From contig CM034609.1 in NCBI GenBank assembly GCA_020091685.1, forward strand, positions 16,628,204 to 16,692,203: DNA of 64,000 bases. The letters are read 5' to 3'. Position 1 is the first letter of the stretch; the number at the start of each line of letters is the position of its first letter. The position numbers were made by a program, and so were the translations under genes. This document shows, piece after piece, positions 38,871-49,900 of the stretch. The DNA comes from Lutjanus erythropterus (Eukaryota; Chordata; Actinopteri; Lutjaniformes; Lutjanidae). The notes beneath the pieces are model-generated. The model saw only the letters and a list, made by a program, of their open reading frames with translations. It was not told the DNA's origin and did no database searches.

Positions 38871-40092
38871 CACCTTTACTTCTAAACTTATGTTTTTTTT
38901 TTTATTGATTTGATAATTCGGCATCGAGCATCTGACATATGAATTTTCATATTTTCATATCTGCGTTTGTGTAGACATCAGATATGTAGTTGTTGCCATG
39001 GTGCTCACCCTGTTGAAGCGTCACACCCCTCTAATAGAGGAACAGGAAGCGGGGAAGGAGATAAAAATCTGGCATCTGTTGAACGGACGAGCAAGTTAAT
39101 CACCTTACCAGCCTGGGAAACCCTGCGCTCCCGCGTCAGGAAAGAGGAAGATGGGGTTAAAGTGGTGGATTAAGGATGAGTGAGGGAGCCCGGGGTTCAG
39201 GTTAAGACTGATTCGGAGACGGATCGCTGTCCTGTCAAGCATGGCAGAACAGTGGCGTCCGGCCTGTGAAGTGTCTGCTTGGTGCTTCAGTGTGAGCAGC
39301 AGAGGAAATGAAAGTCATTACTGTCAGTGTGGAGTGAGCTTCATGGCCCAAACGGGATTAGACAGTGCATCCGACATTGTTTCTATACATTGGTAGACTT
39401 AAAAGTCAAGCGCAAAATGGGATTAAAACGAGGGAAAAAAACCAATAAATAACCTTCAACAGCCCCCCCTCTCCCTCCTTTTGCCTCTTTTATTTCCTCG
39501 CTGCCTTCCTTCGCTTCCAATTCCCTACCTATTTCATGTCTCATTCTTTCTTCTTAGTCTTTTTCTCTTTCACCTGTCTCGCTCTCTATTCCACTCTCTG
39601 TCTGACACATCTCTCTTTCCCTTCTTCCATCTTTCACACTCTCATCCCATCATCAAAATGCACAGGTAGGCGCCGACTCCCACTCGCACTTTGCATTCAC
39701 TGTTTTGCAAAAAAAAAAAAAAACATCCTTCTGGGGCCAATTGGCGCTTGAAATCCAACTTCATTCCCCTCGAACTGAACCCTTTCAAAAACAAACCCTC
39801 CCACCACTCGTGCTCTTTTTTTTTTCTTCTCCTCGTCTTCCTCTTTCAAAACAGCCCCATAACAAACTGCCGAATTGTTGCCCTTCCTTAACTTTTAAGG
39901 GTATTATGCACCATGTCCAACTTCAAAGCCTGTCTTAACTCCACACTTTAATTGTATCTTCCCCAGCTCTCTGCGTGCCATTTGATTCTGCTGACAACAG
40001 CACTTCTCCCTCCGTTCTCCTCCATCCTTCTCCTCCTGTCCTCCTCTGACACTCTCTGGTCTTCGCTTACCCACTCTTACAAATAAATAAAT

Positions 40093-40772
40093 AACTAGAA
40101 CCATGAAGAGTTCTGTTCCTTGTCCCTGTAGGAGAATGCTTTTTGGCTCCTGGTAGAACCCTTTCTTAACATACCACTTGAAACCCTTCCAGAGAGTTCT
40201 ACCTGTGATAAAGTGTTATACCTAGAACCATCTGTGAAAGGTTTCACCCAGAGCCACCTATGAGAGGTTCTGCAGAGAACTTTTCTATGTTGTAATATCT
40301 CCACCCAGAACCCTCTCTGGGGATTCTATCCAGACCCTTTTCACCTTCTAAGGCAGCTGACAAGAACCCACCTTTTATATTCCAAATGTTTTATCTAGAT
40401 TCCACCCAGGGGGTTCTACAGAGTACCTTTTTATATTACAAAGATTTATCTCGAACCCACCTGGGGTGTTCCACAAATAACTCTTTTATTTTTCAGGCAT
40501 TTCATATAGACCCCACTCTAAGAACCTTTTTACATCATATTACAAAGAACCCTTGATGTGAAAGAGTCCTTCAGAAATTTCGGTAATCTTCAAGGAACTC
40601 CTTCCTCCAAAAGAGGTTTTTTGGATGGAAAGGGTTTGCAACAGAACCTTTAATCTTACGAAGAACCCATGACAAACAGCCACTTCAAGAAAGGGGTTTT
40701 CAGAAGCAAATGGTTCTGGGTAGAACCTTAGCCCTTCAAGAAGAACCCTTTTGGAACCCTTTTTTCTCAGGG
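40093..40772 (-). repeat. GGTTCT-rich arm, right (inverted)
   Basis: Inverted, diverged copy of the 38.3-38.9 kb arm. The outermost ends correspond (CTCAGAAATAAGGGTTCC against CTGAGAAAAAAGGGTTCC), as do the innermost ends ('tatggttc' against 'catggttct'). About 1.2 kb of unrelated, pyrimidine-rich sequence separates the arms. Confidence 0.75.
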
Positions 40773-42119
40773 TGTGCTGCCTTTTGACCCTCTGCACCAC
40801 CACAGCTCCTCTCATCAGCTCCTTGCTCCCTTCACAGGCCATTGTCCCCCCTGTTGTCACCTACTTTGAAGAGGTAGCCTCCATTTCCTCTCTCGGCAGT
40901 CGGTTGTTGCCCGGGGTGTGTACACACCAAACAAACTTGAAACAGTAACCCCCTGTCCTACATTGGCTGTCTCCTGCTCTCTTTATCTGCTCTTTCTCTC
41001 TCTGTGTCTGTGTGAGCTGACTTCCTCATCATGGCCCTGGTTGATAATTGCCATAAGCTTCCCTCTTGGTTTCATTTTCCATTGTCCTCCCCCAAATTCT
41101 TGGCTCTGGCTTGAGATAAAGGGATGAGTACTTCAAAGGGGTCTGCAAAGAGTTTAACCCCAAGCCGAAAGGAACAGCACACAATACTGTAATTGAGAGC
41201 AGTTACTGATCACAGAGCTTGCAGCACAGAGAGGACAGCAACGGTACAAACACTCACACACACTCTGAGTGTTTATGGCTGCAACTGAGGTGGCCAGTAG
41301 CAGTTACGACAGGCCAAGGCTGCTCAGGAGACCATATAACACAGTCGTAAAAACCTCTCCGGTCCTCTTTAGTTGTTAGATAGGAGGTGTTTTCATCACA
41401 TGTGACTTAAGATACCACAGAAAATCAAGCTGTTTTGTGTATTTTTTGCACATGCAAGACAAGATGCAGTTAAAGAATTGATTGAGCCCACAAGTGATTT
41501 ATGCATGCCCTTCCGTCTCTATTTATAGGCCTCTTTGTAGTCAGGCTGAATTTGACCTGTCCCTGTAATAATATCTTCCCAAACAGAGAGACAGTTACAC
41601 CCCATAACCTTTCCCCCTGAAGCCCTCTTTCAAGGGTCTTTTTATAGGGCCAGGAGCCAAGGACACTCCTGGGGTCAGCTCCTGAGGGGCAAGCAGGGAA
41701 GACCTGGTCTACGGGGACCTCCCATGAACCATGAGAGGGGGTTGACAAGGCAGGACATGAGGGCCCAACTGGCCCCTGATACTGGCAGGGGGTCCACACC
41801 ATCGCCATGGTGATGGTTTCCACCCCGGTGTGTTTACTGTCAGAGGTCAGCCTTAGCCCTCCAAAGTTAACAAAGGCTGACATTGTCGGGGTAGCACTCG
41901 GTATATTAGCTAGATGAGCTGCACACCTACCTATTGGAAAGACGTAAACTATGTAGATGAGCTTTTACAAGATAAGAAATTGCATTTGTGCAGGCCTGTT
42001 TTTAACTCTGAGTCATTAGTGTCTCACATCTGGCATGGTTCCAGATATCAGATCTACTATACATCAGTGGTTCTTTCTTATCAGATGCACCCATACAGTT
42101 CTTTCAGATGAACTCAAGT

Positions 42120-42780
42120 ACTCCTCCCCGTATTTATTTTATCTGTTTATCCATCACTTTTAGCTGACAGTTTCAACTTTTAGTCCATTACTTTTAGCTA
42201 ATGTTTGCATTACTTTGATATAATTATTTCAACTCAATGTCTATCCATTCATTTTAGCGATCAATTTAAACTCTTATCCATTACTTTAGCTAGGAACTTT
42301 TTATCTGTTAGTTCTACCTAATTATTGATATGGTTAATTTATTACTTTTAGTTAACTATTTCAACTGTTTATCTATTACTTTTTGTTAATGTTTGCATTA
42401 ATTTCAATTGTTTGTCCATTATCTAACTCTTTCAAGACTTCATTCATTACTTTTAGCTGACACTTAACTATATATCCATTACTTTTAGCTAATGTTTGTA
42501 TTACTCAGAAGTAATTATTTCAATTTAAATTTGTAGCCATTAGTTTTATTAAATTATTTCAACTGTTAAACAATAAGGGTGCTTTTAGCTAAATATTTCA
42601 GCTGTTTTGCCTACTTTTAGCCAACAATTTAAACTGTTATTCCATAGATTTTTTCAGTCGTTTCATCACTTTTATCTATCCTTTTCAACCATTTATCCAT
42701 CACTTTTGACCAACTTCTCCCCTCGCTCACTCACTAGTTTTCATGTGCTCTCAATTGGTGATGTTCATATCTTACAGCTA
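42120..42780. repeat. degenerate tandem array (about 30-60 bp units)
   Basis: Some 14-16 irregular units built from 'tccattacttttagctaa' plus 'tatttcaactgttta'. Unit lengths vary and two units carry a longer 'tgtttgcattactttgatataatt'-type insert. It contains no open frame of interest. Confidence 0.75.
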
Positions 42781-43139
42781 ACTCAGTAAGTCATTTATTT
42801 AGTATTTAAATTGTAATGTCTGTGTTTATTTGTTTTTTGGGGTTTTTTTTTCAAATTAGTTCTACTATTACACAAGCCTTCCACCCCAAAAGCAATTTCA
42901 GAAGCATCCTCTGGGGAGGTTCGCGATCACTGTGGTTAATCTTTTGCTGGGACAGTGAGTTTGATGTAGATCGGTAATGTTTTTGTGACGGATATGAGTG
43001 CGATAAAGTGCCCTTTGAATTGATGAGTAATCCCTTAGTCATCATGGCCTCTTCAAGAACCATTTCCTCTTTTATTAACCTTGATGGGAAGCGAGGTATC
43101 AAGGGAGAAGGTTTCACAGCACCTTTCGCAAACAGGCTG

Positions 43140-43146
43140 ATCAAAG
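43140..43146 (-). promoter_or_regulatory. TCF/LEF-type site (ATCAAAG)
   Basis: GATCAAAG about 1.5 kb upstream of the axin2 exon 1 donor. Such sites occur often by chance, so weight is low on its own. Confidence 0.3.
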
Positions 43147-44160
43147 TGTTTGCCGTCTTTGTACTGTACTTTTTGAATCTCTGTCCATTGAGGCAACAAG
43201 GACACACAGACACCTACTGTCTCCCTTTCAAGAATATAGCCAGTCCTCTTGTACAGAGGGTCTCCTGTGGTGGCTCATTTGAACACTAAAGACCTATCCA
43301 AAACAGTATTGACTCTGTTCTAAGCACTATTAACATCACTGCCTGTAGCTAGTACAGTGTGAATAAAGAAAACGTTGAGTCCAAAATGTCCACTGCATCC
43401 AAACAACTCCTCTCAGTCAGACCAGTGAATGGATGTATAATGAATGTCTGATTTGTCTATGGGCTTTTCACTCCTTTTCATGTTATCTATGCTGCAGTTA
43501 GGGGGCATATACAGAGCAGAGAGTTGAGCTGCAGAGAACAGTTACTCTTATGTTGCTTAAATGATATGATAACATCCTTCTGGGAACTTATCCTCACTGA
43601 ACAGATGTTTTAATCTGGTGTGTGTGTGCATGTATCATGTGCCCTTATTGCCACTGGTAGGAGCTGTGGAGTGATAACAGCACTGTGATTTGATTTCCTA
43701 TTGCAACATGTTTCTAAATGACGTCTGTGTGTAGTTTAAGTGAGTTTTATTTAAAATACCTGGGTTTAAGCCTAATGTAGAAAAGTTTTTGTCCTGCTGA
43801 AGTCTTTGAATCCTGCAGGAGGGACACATCTGTGCCTCTATCTTTTCCAAATGTTGTCTTAAGGGGATTAAAAATCATAGTTTTATTATTCTACTGGGCT
43901 ATCCTCTTCTTACTATGTGACCAAAAAATTCATATGAGGATATGAACGCGCTATTTGATACACGCCGGTGCATGCATTGTGCATCCCCAGGACTCCAACG
44001 GATTAATCTCAAAAACTATGCGGGTCTTGAAAAGAAAAGATCCCTGCGTCTTTAAAGTTTATGTAGCAACAGAGGGATTGTAGCGATAATGCTATTGGGG
44101 CGGCAGATCAGTTACTTCTGACGCTCCAAAGCCTCGGGGAGTTGGCTCAAGATTGCTTGT

Positions 44161-44168
44161 CTTTGATA
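44161..44168 (+). promoter_or_regulatory. TCF/LEF-type site (CTTTGATA)
   Basis: Consensus core CTTTGAT at the edge of the GC-richer axin2 promoter block. Axin2 is a known direct Wnt target with several functional TCF/LEF sites around exon 1 in mammals, so the position is plausible. Confidence 0.4.
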
Positions 44169-44479
44169 AGGTCCTCACTATGTAGCTGCAACTTCATGAT
44201 CTGGGAAAAGATAGGTAAAACGTGGCAAAAAGCTCGCAGGTCGGGAAATAAACCGACCAACCTTTAAAATATGTTTCATGCGGAGTGATTGCGACGTATC
44301 CGGGAAGCTCCGCCACTTGATTTCCTTTTTTTCCGAGGCATCAAGCTGCAATTGTTTTTTATGCAGCTGTCGGGACCCGGCAGTCGGTTCCTTACTTTGA
44401 AGTGCGCTGCTCCAGCCTGTCGGCTCAGTTGGTGTTGGAGTCGCCTGCAGGAGAGACCTACCGTGCGGCATGGCAGCCT

Positions 44480-44688
44480 GAAACCATAGGGAGGAGAAAA
44501 GGAGGAGGGAGAAAAGCGGTATTTTTTTCCTCTCGAGTGCATTTTTCTCTCCGTAAACCGACTCAAACCTGAACGGACTGTATGTGGACGCGCTGTGGAG
44601 ACGAGCACTGTGGATTATACGCGCTTTTTGTGGATAAAAAACAACAACAACTGGAGTTTAATTTGAGGAGAGAACTCGTGGATCGATG
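44480..44688 (+). other. axin2: axin2 exon 1, non-coding (5' boundary uncertain)
   Basis: A CpG-containing, GC-richer block (about 44280-44690) ends in a consensus donor, ATG|GTAAGT, at 44688/44689, and a matching acceptor precedes the ATG exon at 46062. Axin2 genes have a non-coding first exon upstream of a large first coding exon, which fits. The start is a guess: there is no TATA box to fix it. The exon contains two upstream ATGs (44582 and 44686). Confidence 0.55.
44582..44688 (+). other. upstream ORF 1 of axin2 (35 codons, closes at the exon junction)
   Basis: From ATG at 44582 the frame runs 35 codons to CGA. Its TGA is completed by the first base of exon 2 (TG at 44687-44688 + A at 46062). 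The start context is weak (T at -3). It exists only if transcription starts upstream of 44582. Confidence 0.4.
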
Positions 44689-44738
44689 GTAAGTTACAAG
44701 AGTGTGTGCCTCCTCAAACTGGCCCCCATTGGAGTTCC

Positions 44739-44746
44739 CTTTGATG
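44739..44746 (+). promoter_or_regulatory. TCF/LEF-type site (CTTTGATG) in axin2 intron 1
   Basis: CCTTTGATGT lies 50 bp after the exon 1 donor and matches the CTTTGAT core. A near match, CTTTGAAG, follows at 44761-44768, with further ones at 44395 and 46009. Confidence 0.4.
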
Positions 44747-45381
44747 TGCTGTTGACTCGCCTTTGAAGTAATGTTCAGGGGAAAATGAGCCGCTTTTCTT
44801 ACGTTTTAGGACCAGAAAACGCGTCGAATCGTTTCTGTATCATTCACTTCACTTTCTTTTCGATATTCGTGTGGTTTCATAGTGAAAGTTAAAGTAGGCA
44901 ATCTTAAGAAGTGCTCGTTTCTTTTTGTGGAATTCCTCCCCCACAAGATCTGAGGCTTTGGTGTACTTGGGTTTGGACGTTGAAGAGAGGTTGTTTTTTC
45001 GCCTTAAATGTAACATTAAAGAAACTTTAAAAGACTCAAGACTGCGTGACAATATTAAAGCGAGTGTGGCTGTAATGTACACGGTCTTGTGGAATCTAAT
45101 TTTGAACAGCTGCTTATTATTCTTGAGAAGTAACACAATTTTTGAGTTGTCCGGGGCTGTTTTCCTGCTGCCTCTGACAAGTTCAACACTTGAGCAATGT
45201 TTAACACTTGAGCAATGTAACCGTGTGTGAGTGGTACACTGTGACATCTGTAATGTCGCAAGCAGCCGCTGATACATTGATGTTTCCATCTGTAACGAAC
45301 AGCTCATCACCTCTGCGATAATAGAACAACAGATATCTGGATGTTTTAAGCATTTGAGCATGTTAAAGCTCAGCGAGCAGT

Positions 45382-45400
45382 GCAGCAGCAGCAGCAGCAG
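45382..45400. repeat. GCA trinucleotide tract
   Basis: About six GCA units in intron 1 of axin2; not translated. Confidence 0.85.
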
Positions 45401-46061
45401 GCAGTAACTCTATCAACTATGTTGGTCACGTTTTTCGATCTCTTCCAGTTTGTCCCACATCAGTGTCCTACAGGTACTCACGGTTAGGCTCAATTTGACG
45501 TGATTTAGCCGCTTGTGATGAGATGTACAGACGTCTAAGTGACTGCTCAGACATGAGATGATGGTAGAGAGGGACATGTGCTTGCATTCTGCAGGAGGCA
45601 GCCAGGCTTCAACCCTGACATCAGGCGTGATGGATCCGCAAGCGTTAATGAAGCCGTGTCCGTGCGTAATGCGCAGGCATTTTGAAGGATTAATGACTTA
45701 TTAATGGTGTTCGGGTCATAGCCCCGCTTGACATACGTGTGATTACTACTTCTCGTGTTGTTATCGAAAAGGAGGATGGTGTAGATTCATCGCCCAGGTG
45801 GGTTTCCACTCGACAGTGCATGTGCGAAATCACTGTTAAATTCTTGTTAATTTGCGGTGGAAATCACACTCCAGGTTGAGATGTGAAGAAATGCTGTTTA
45901 TGTAATGCTGCTGCAGTTTTCTCAGATTTTTTTTTTCCTGTGAACTAACCTGTCTTCTTCTGTAAAAGTCAGTGAGGGTCTGAAAAGACTCTTACTGCGT
46001 CTCTCGCCCTTTGAAGTTGGGGCGGATCTGGTTTTGATTAGATCAATACTTTGTGTTTCAG

Positions 46062-46182
46062 AGAGAAGACGGGCAGCCGGAGAGAAGCTCCCCCGCTGAC
46101 ATAAGAGAGTGAGGAGATTACAGTAGAGGCTCAGAGGAGGCGAACAACACACAGGCTCTCTTCTGCTGCTGCCTTCAGAGCC
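46062..46182 (+). other. axin2: axin2 exon 2, 5' untranslated part
   Basis: Runs from the acceptor (tttgtgtttcag) to the ATG at 46183. It carries most of upstream ORF 2 and no other ATG. Confidence 0.65.
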
Positions 46183-46991
46183 ATGAGCCGGGCGCTTATG
46201 GACCATATCGCCAGTAGTTTCAGAGAAGATGCTCCTCGACCCCCGGTGCCGGGGGAGGAGGGCGAGGCGCCCTGCTACCCCGGCAAACTCGCAATGATGA
46301 AACCCCTGGAACCCCCCAAATCTGTCGTGCTCGGCTCTCCGGGCTCCTCGGCGAGGAGGAACGAGGATGGTCTTGGGGAGCCAGAGGGGAGTGCCTCCCC
46401 GGATTCACCGCTTTCCCGGTGGACGAAGTCTTTGCACTCTCTCCTCGGGGACCAGGACGGTGCTCATCTTTTTAGGACATTCCTGGAGCGAGAGAAATGT
46501 GTCGATACTTTAGACTTCTGGTTCGCCTGCAATGGCTTCAGGCAAATGGACCTCAAGGATACCAAAACGCAGAGAGTGGCCAAAGCAATTTACAAGCGCT
46601 ACATCGAGAACAACAGCATTGTTGCCAAACAGCTCAAACCCGCGACTAAAACCTTCATACGGGATAATATCAAGAAGCAACACATAGACTCTGTGATGTT
46701 CGACCAGGCGCAGACCGAGATCCAGACCAACATGGAGGAGAACGCGTACCAGATGTTTCTGACCTCTGACATTTACCTCGAGTACGTGAGGACTGGGGGA
46801 GAAAACCCAAATCACGTCAACTCGAACGGGTTGGGCGACCTGAAAGTTGTCTGTGGATACCTGCCCACGCTCAACGAAGAGGAGGAGTGGAGTTGTGATT
46901 TCAAAGCCAAAGCGCTGGTTGGACTGTCGGCGAAGGCGCAGAGGGCCACCGTGTCCATGAGGGCAGTGGAAGTGATGGAGGGGGGATACAG
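46183..46991 (+). CDS. axin2: axin2 exon 2, coding part: tankyrase-binding N-terminus and RGS domain
   Basis: Encodes residues 1-269 plus two bases; donor GTAAGT. The RGS domain runs from about [20 protein letters not shown] to [12 protein letters not shown]. The N-terminus ([16 protein letters not shown]) is a few residues shorter than in mammals. After [19 protein letters not shown] is a typical Axin2 stretch. It is GC-rich relative to the surrounding introns. Confidence 0.97.
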
Positions 46992-49900
46992 GTAAGTCTG
47001 CAACACCTTTTAAAACTGCTTTAGAGACAAACATTAGACACCAAACCCTTAATTTGAGAAGATATAACATTTTTGGGTTTGAAGATTAACCTAAATTGAG
47101 GTTTAGACCTTAGATCCTCTCTTAAATGGCCTCACTGTTTTATTTGGTTGCTAAAAGTTGTAAGAACTAAATTTCAGTAGCCATTTCAATCACTATCTTA
47201 AAGGGATAGTTCAAATTTTATGAAGTGTTGTTGTGTGAAGTGCTTATCCATGGCCCAGTGGTTCCCAAACTTTTCATGTCAAGGATGCCCAAAATGGATG
47301 AACATCAAAGATTTAAAAAAGTCTTCATTGTGAATCACTGATTAAACTAAAACGATTACAAATTACCATCAATCAAAACAGCCAACCCCATCTTGTTTCT
47401 TGTTCTTTCAACTTAACAAAAAATGTGGTAAAAGTTCAAATTAGGGCTGCAACTAATGATTATTTTCACTATCGATTAATCGTTGAGCCTATGAAACGTT
47501 AGAGAATTCTAATAAATGCTCATCCCAATTTCCCAGAGCCCATAGTGTGACGTCTTCACATTGCTTCTTTTGTCCAACAAATGGTTCAAAAACCCAAACA
47601 GTCCTCATTTACCCTTATTCATGACAAATAAAAGCAGCAAACAATATGTTTAAGAAGCTGGAACCAGTAAATATATCATGTTTCTCCTTGAGAAATAATA
47701 AACAACTAATTGATTATCAAAATAATAACGAATTTTCTTTCAATCGACTAATAGCTGCAGCTTTTTTTATTTTAAGTTTGTAAAAAAAAACTCTGTCTGT
47801 CGTTCACTGCCTGGCTCTCTGGCCCCTTTCACCATCTCTTACAACAGCAGCAGCAGCAGCAGCAGCAGCCCTCTGCTGGCGCTCGCCTGGATTTCCGGGG
47901 CTTTGAAATAGTTGTGCAGAATGAGGGATCGTCTTCCACGGGAAAAGTTCACAGAGCACGGCTGGCTCTGGCCCCAGCCAGCAAATAATAGATGATGACA
48001 TTGCTATGCTATGCCTCCTCCTGTACCATGCTGTCCTTTGGTGGACATATAAATCTATAGTAGATCTATAGATGGTAGTTTGACATGGATGTGCTGCTGT
48101 GGCTTCTTTTGGACACTTATTATGATCCTTTTTTCCAGCTCTGCCTGTTCTTTTTTTTTTTTTTTTTTAAAGAGTCAAATCAAACTGCATCCCAAACAAA
48201 TCTATGCTTTGCTTGATTGATTGGTGTATATAAAACATCTGTGCCATCATTGGGGACATCTACTGATGTTGTTATTGATAAAAGTCACACAAATATCTTA
48301 AAGGAACAGTTCACCCCAAAACCAAGAGTACACATTTCCTCTTATCTGTAGTGCTATTCACCCATCTAGATTGTTTTGGTGTGAGCTGCTGAGTTTTGGA
48401 GATGCTGGCCACAGAAATGTCTGCCTTCTTTCAAATACAATGAACCTAGATGGCATTCAGCTTGTGGTGCCCAAAGAACCAAAAACACATTTGGAAAAGC
48501 TCAACAACAATGCCTGTTTGCAGAAATGTTGTGAGCAGGTTCATTGGAGGAACTACTGTCTTTCTAACTAAGAATCTACAAGAATTACTTTCTTTCTACT
48601 AGAATTCCTACAGGAAACTGCTCATAACAAGATTTTGACACTTTAAGCACCACAAATTGAGTGCCATTTATATTATATCTGAGAGAAGCCAAACATCTCA
48701 ACAGGCTATCTCCAAAACAATCTAGTTGGATAAATAGTCCTACAGGCAAATGGAAAAATAATTATTTTTGATTTGGGGGTGAACTGTCCCTTTAACTTTT
48801 ACAATGAGAATGACATTCTTACTTACAAACTGACAGCTACCTGCTTTGGACGGCATGGATTGACAGCTTGTGTGTGTTGGTGGTGGGGACTTTCTTACAG
48901 CGTGATGCTTGTTGCCCTGGCGCCTTTCCCTCCCCTCTCCCATCATCACCCCACAGATTCAGAACATGTGGAACCCATTTCTGCCTTTTCCGCTTCCCTC
49001 TCCTCACCTCTTCTCATCCGACTTTCTTCTTTTTTTAAAAAAACAAACCCTTGAACGGCAGCAGCTACAGTACAGAATCAACACCTCCCCTCCCACCCCA
49101 ACCCCTCTCCTCACTCTCTTCTTCCCTCTTTTTTCTTGTTTTGCATCAATTCTCCTCTGATTCCCTCCTTTGCTTTGCTGCTTTTCTCCCCCCTCACCAC
49201 CACCCTGCCTTCTCCACTTTTATCTTTTTTCCTTTTGAAATCTCAGGGATGGGGACTACGAGGCATGCTTTTGGAGCGAAAGTGAGGGGAAAGAGAGCGG
49301 AAAGGAAGGACAGACAGAGAGAGGGGGGGTGCACCTCATGAAAGAAAGGGAGGGAGGAGAAAGGATAAATGAGGGGGTGAGAGAGAGGCAGGGAGGGAAG
49401 AATGCAAGGCCAGCTGTGTTAAATACCTGACTCTTTGCAAGCCCCTCTGAAGGTCAGCCTGGAGTTGGGGGCCTACAGCTTTAGTCCTGCTGGGTCTCTC
49501 CCTCCTCATGAAGACCCCCCCTTTTTTCCTCTCCCCTTTCTTTCCTTCTCTGACACACTCTCATGCTTCCGCTCTATACTGTTTTTTTTCTTTTGGTCAT
49601 TCCCCCCCTGTTTCTCCTCCTCCTGTACCATGGCAAGAATGCATGCACAGCGGGAGATGAATGCTGAGGAAAGAGTGAGTGTGAATGAGAGACATGGAAA
49701 GAGAGAAATTGCAGGCTGTTTAAGAAGGCATAAATGGGGGCATAAGGAGACAACCCTCGGCTTTCTTCATGCAGACCAACTTGTATTTCAGTGAAGAGGA
49801 GCTTGCTGGTCACATTCATTCATTACGCAGGGTTCACACGGGTCCTGGAAATCCTGGAAAACACTTGAATTTGAGTGCTTTCAAGGTTTGAAAAGGGTTT

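Larger units (their letters stand above)
31260..44270. other. cep112-axin2 intergenic spacer
   Basis: About 13 kb with no supportable gene. Much of it is transposable-element DNA (SINE fragment at 32.56 kb, element E at 34.5-35.9 kb, families D and hAT at 37.1-38.2 kb, GGTTCT arms at 38.3-38.9 and 40.1-40.8 kb) and a tandem array at 42.1-42.8 kb. Repeat-free pieces at about 31.3-32.5, 36.0-37.1, 41.1-42.1 and 42.8-44.2 kb show nothing I can name. They are where axin2 regulatory sequence would be sought. Confidence 0.65.
44689..46061. other. axin2: axin2 intron 1, about 1.4 kb
   Basis: Donor GTAAGT, acceptor tactttgtgtttcag. It contains a GCA trinucleotide tract (45382-45400). A 170-codon frame on the minus strand (44849-45361) has no recognisable protein and is judged chance. 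Confidence 0.6.
44686..46112 (+). other. upstream ORF 2 of axin2, join(44686..44688,46062..46112)
   Basis: The ATG is the last three bases of exon 1. Exon 2 continues the frame for 16 codons (MREDGQPERSSPADIRE) to TGA at 46110-46112, 70 bp before the main ATG. It overlaps the stop of upstream ORF 1 as ATGA. The context is weak (T at -3). Confidence 0.4.

Noticed and set aside
38339-40772. Heat-shock or steroid-receptor response element cluster (TTCT...AGAA motifs)
   Set aside because: Spacing and orientation of the half sites do not fit nTTCnnGAAn or AGAACAnnnTGTTCT; the motif is better explained as repeat structure.
41470-41883. 137-codon open frame on the minus strand upstream of axin2
   Set aside because: GC-richer than its surroundings but with no family resemblance, no splice signals and no nearby polyadenylation signal in a convincing place; treated as chance.
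44849-45361. 170-codon open frame on the minus strand in axin2 intron 1
   Set aside because: No recognisable domain, low-complexity and basic composition, no splice or start context; it lies in ordinary intron between two well supported axin2 exons.
46510-47070. 186-codon antisense frame over axin2 exon 2
   Set aside because: It is the mirror of the strongly conserved RGS exon; the sense frame explains the openness.
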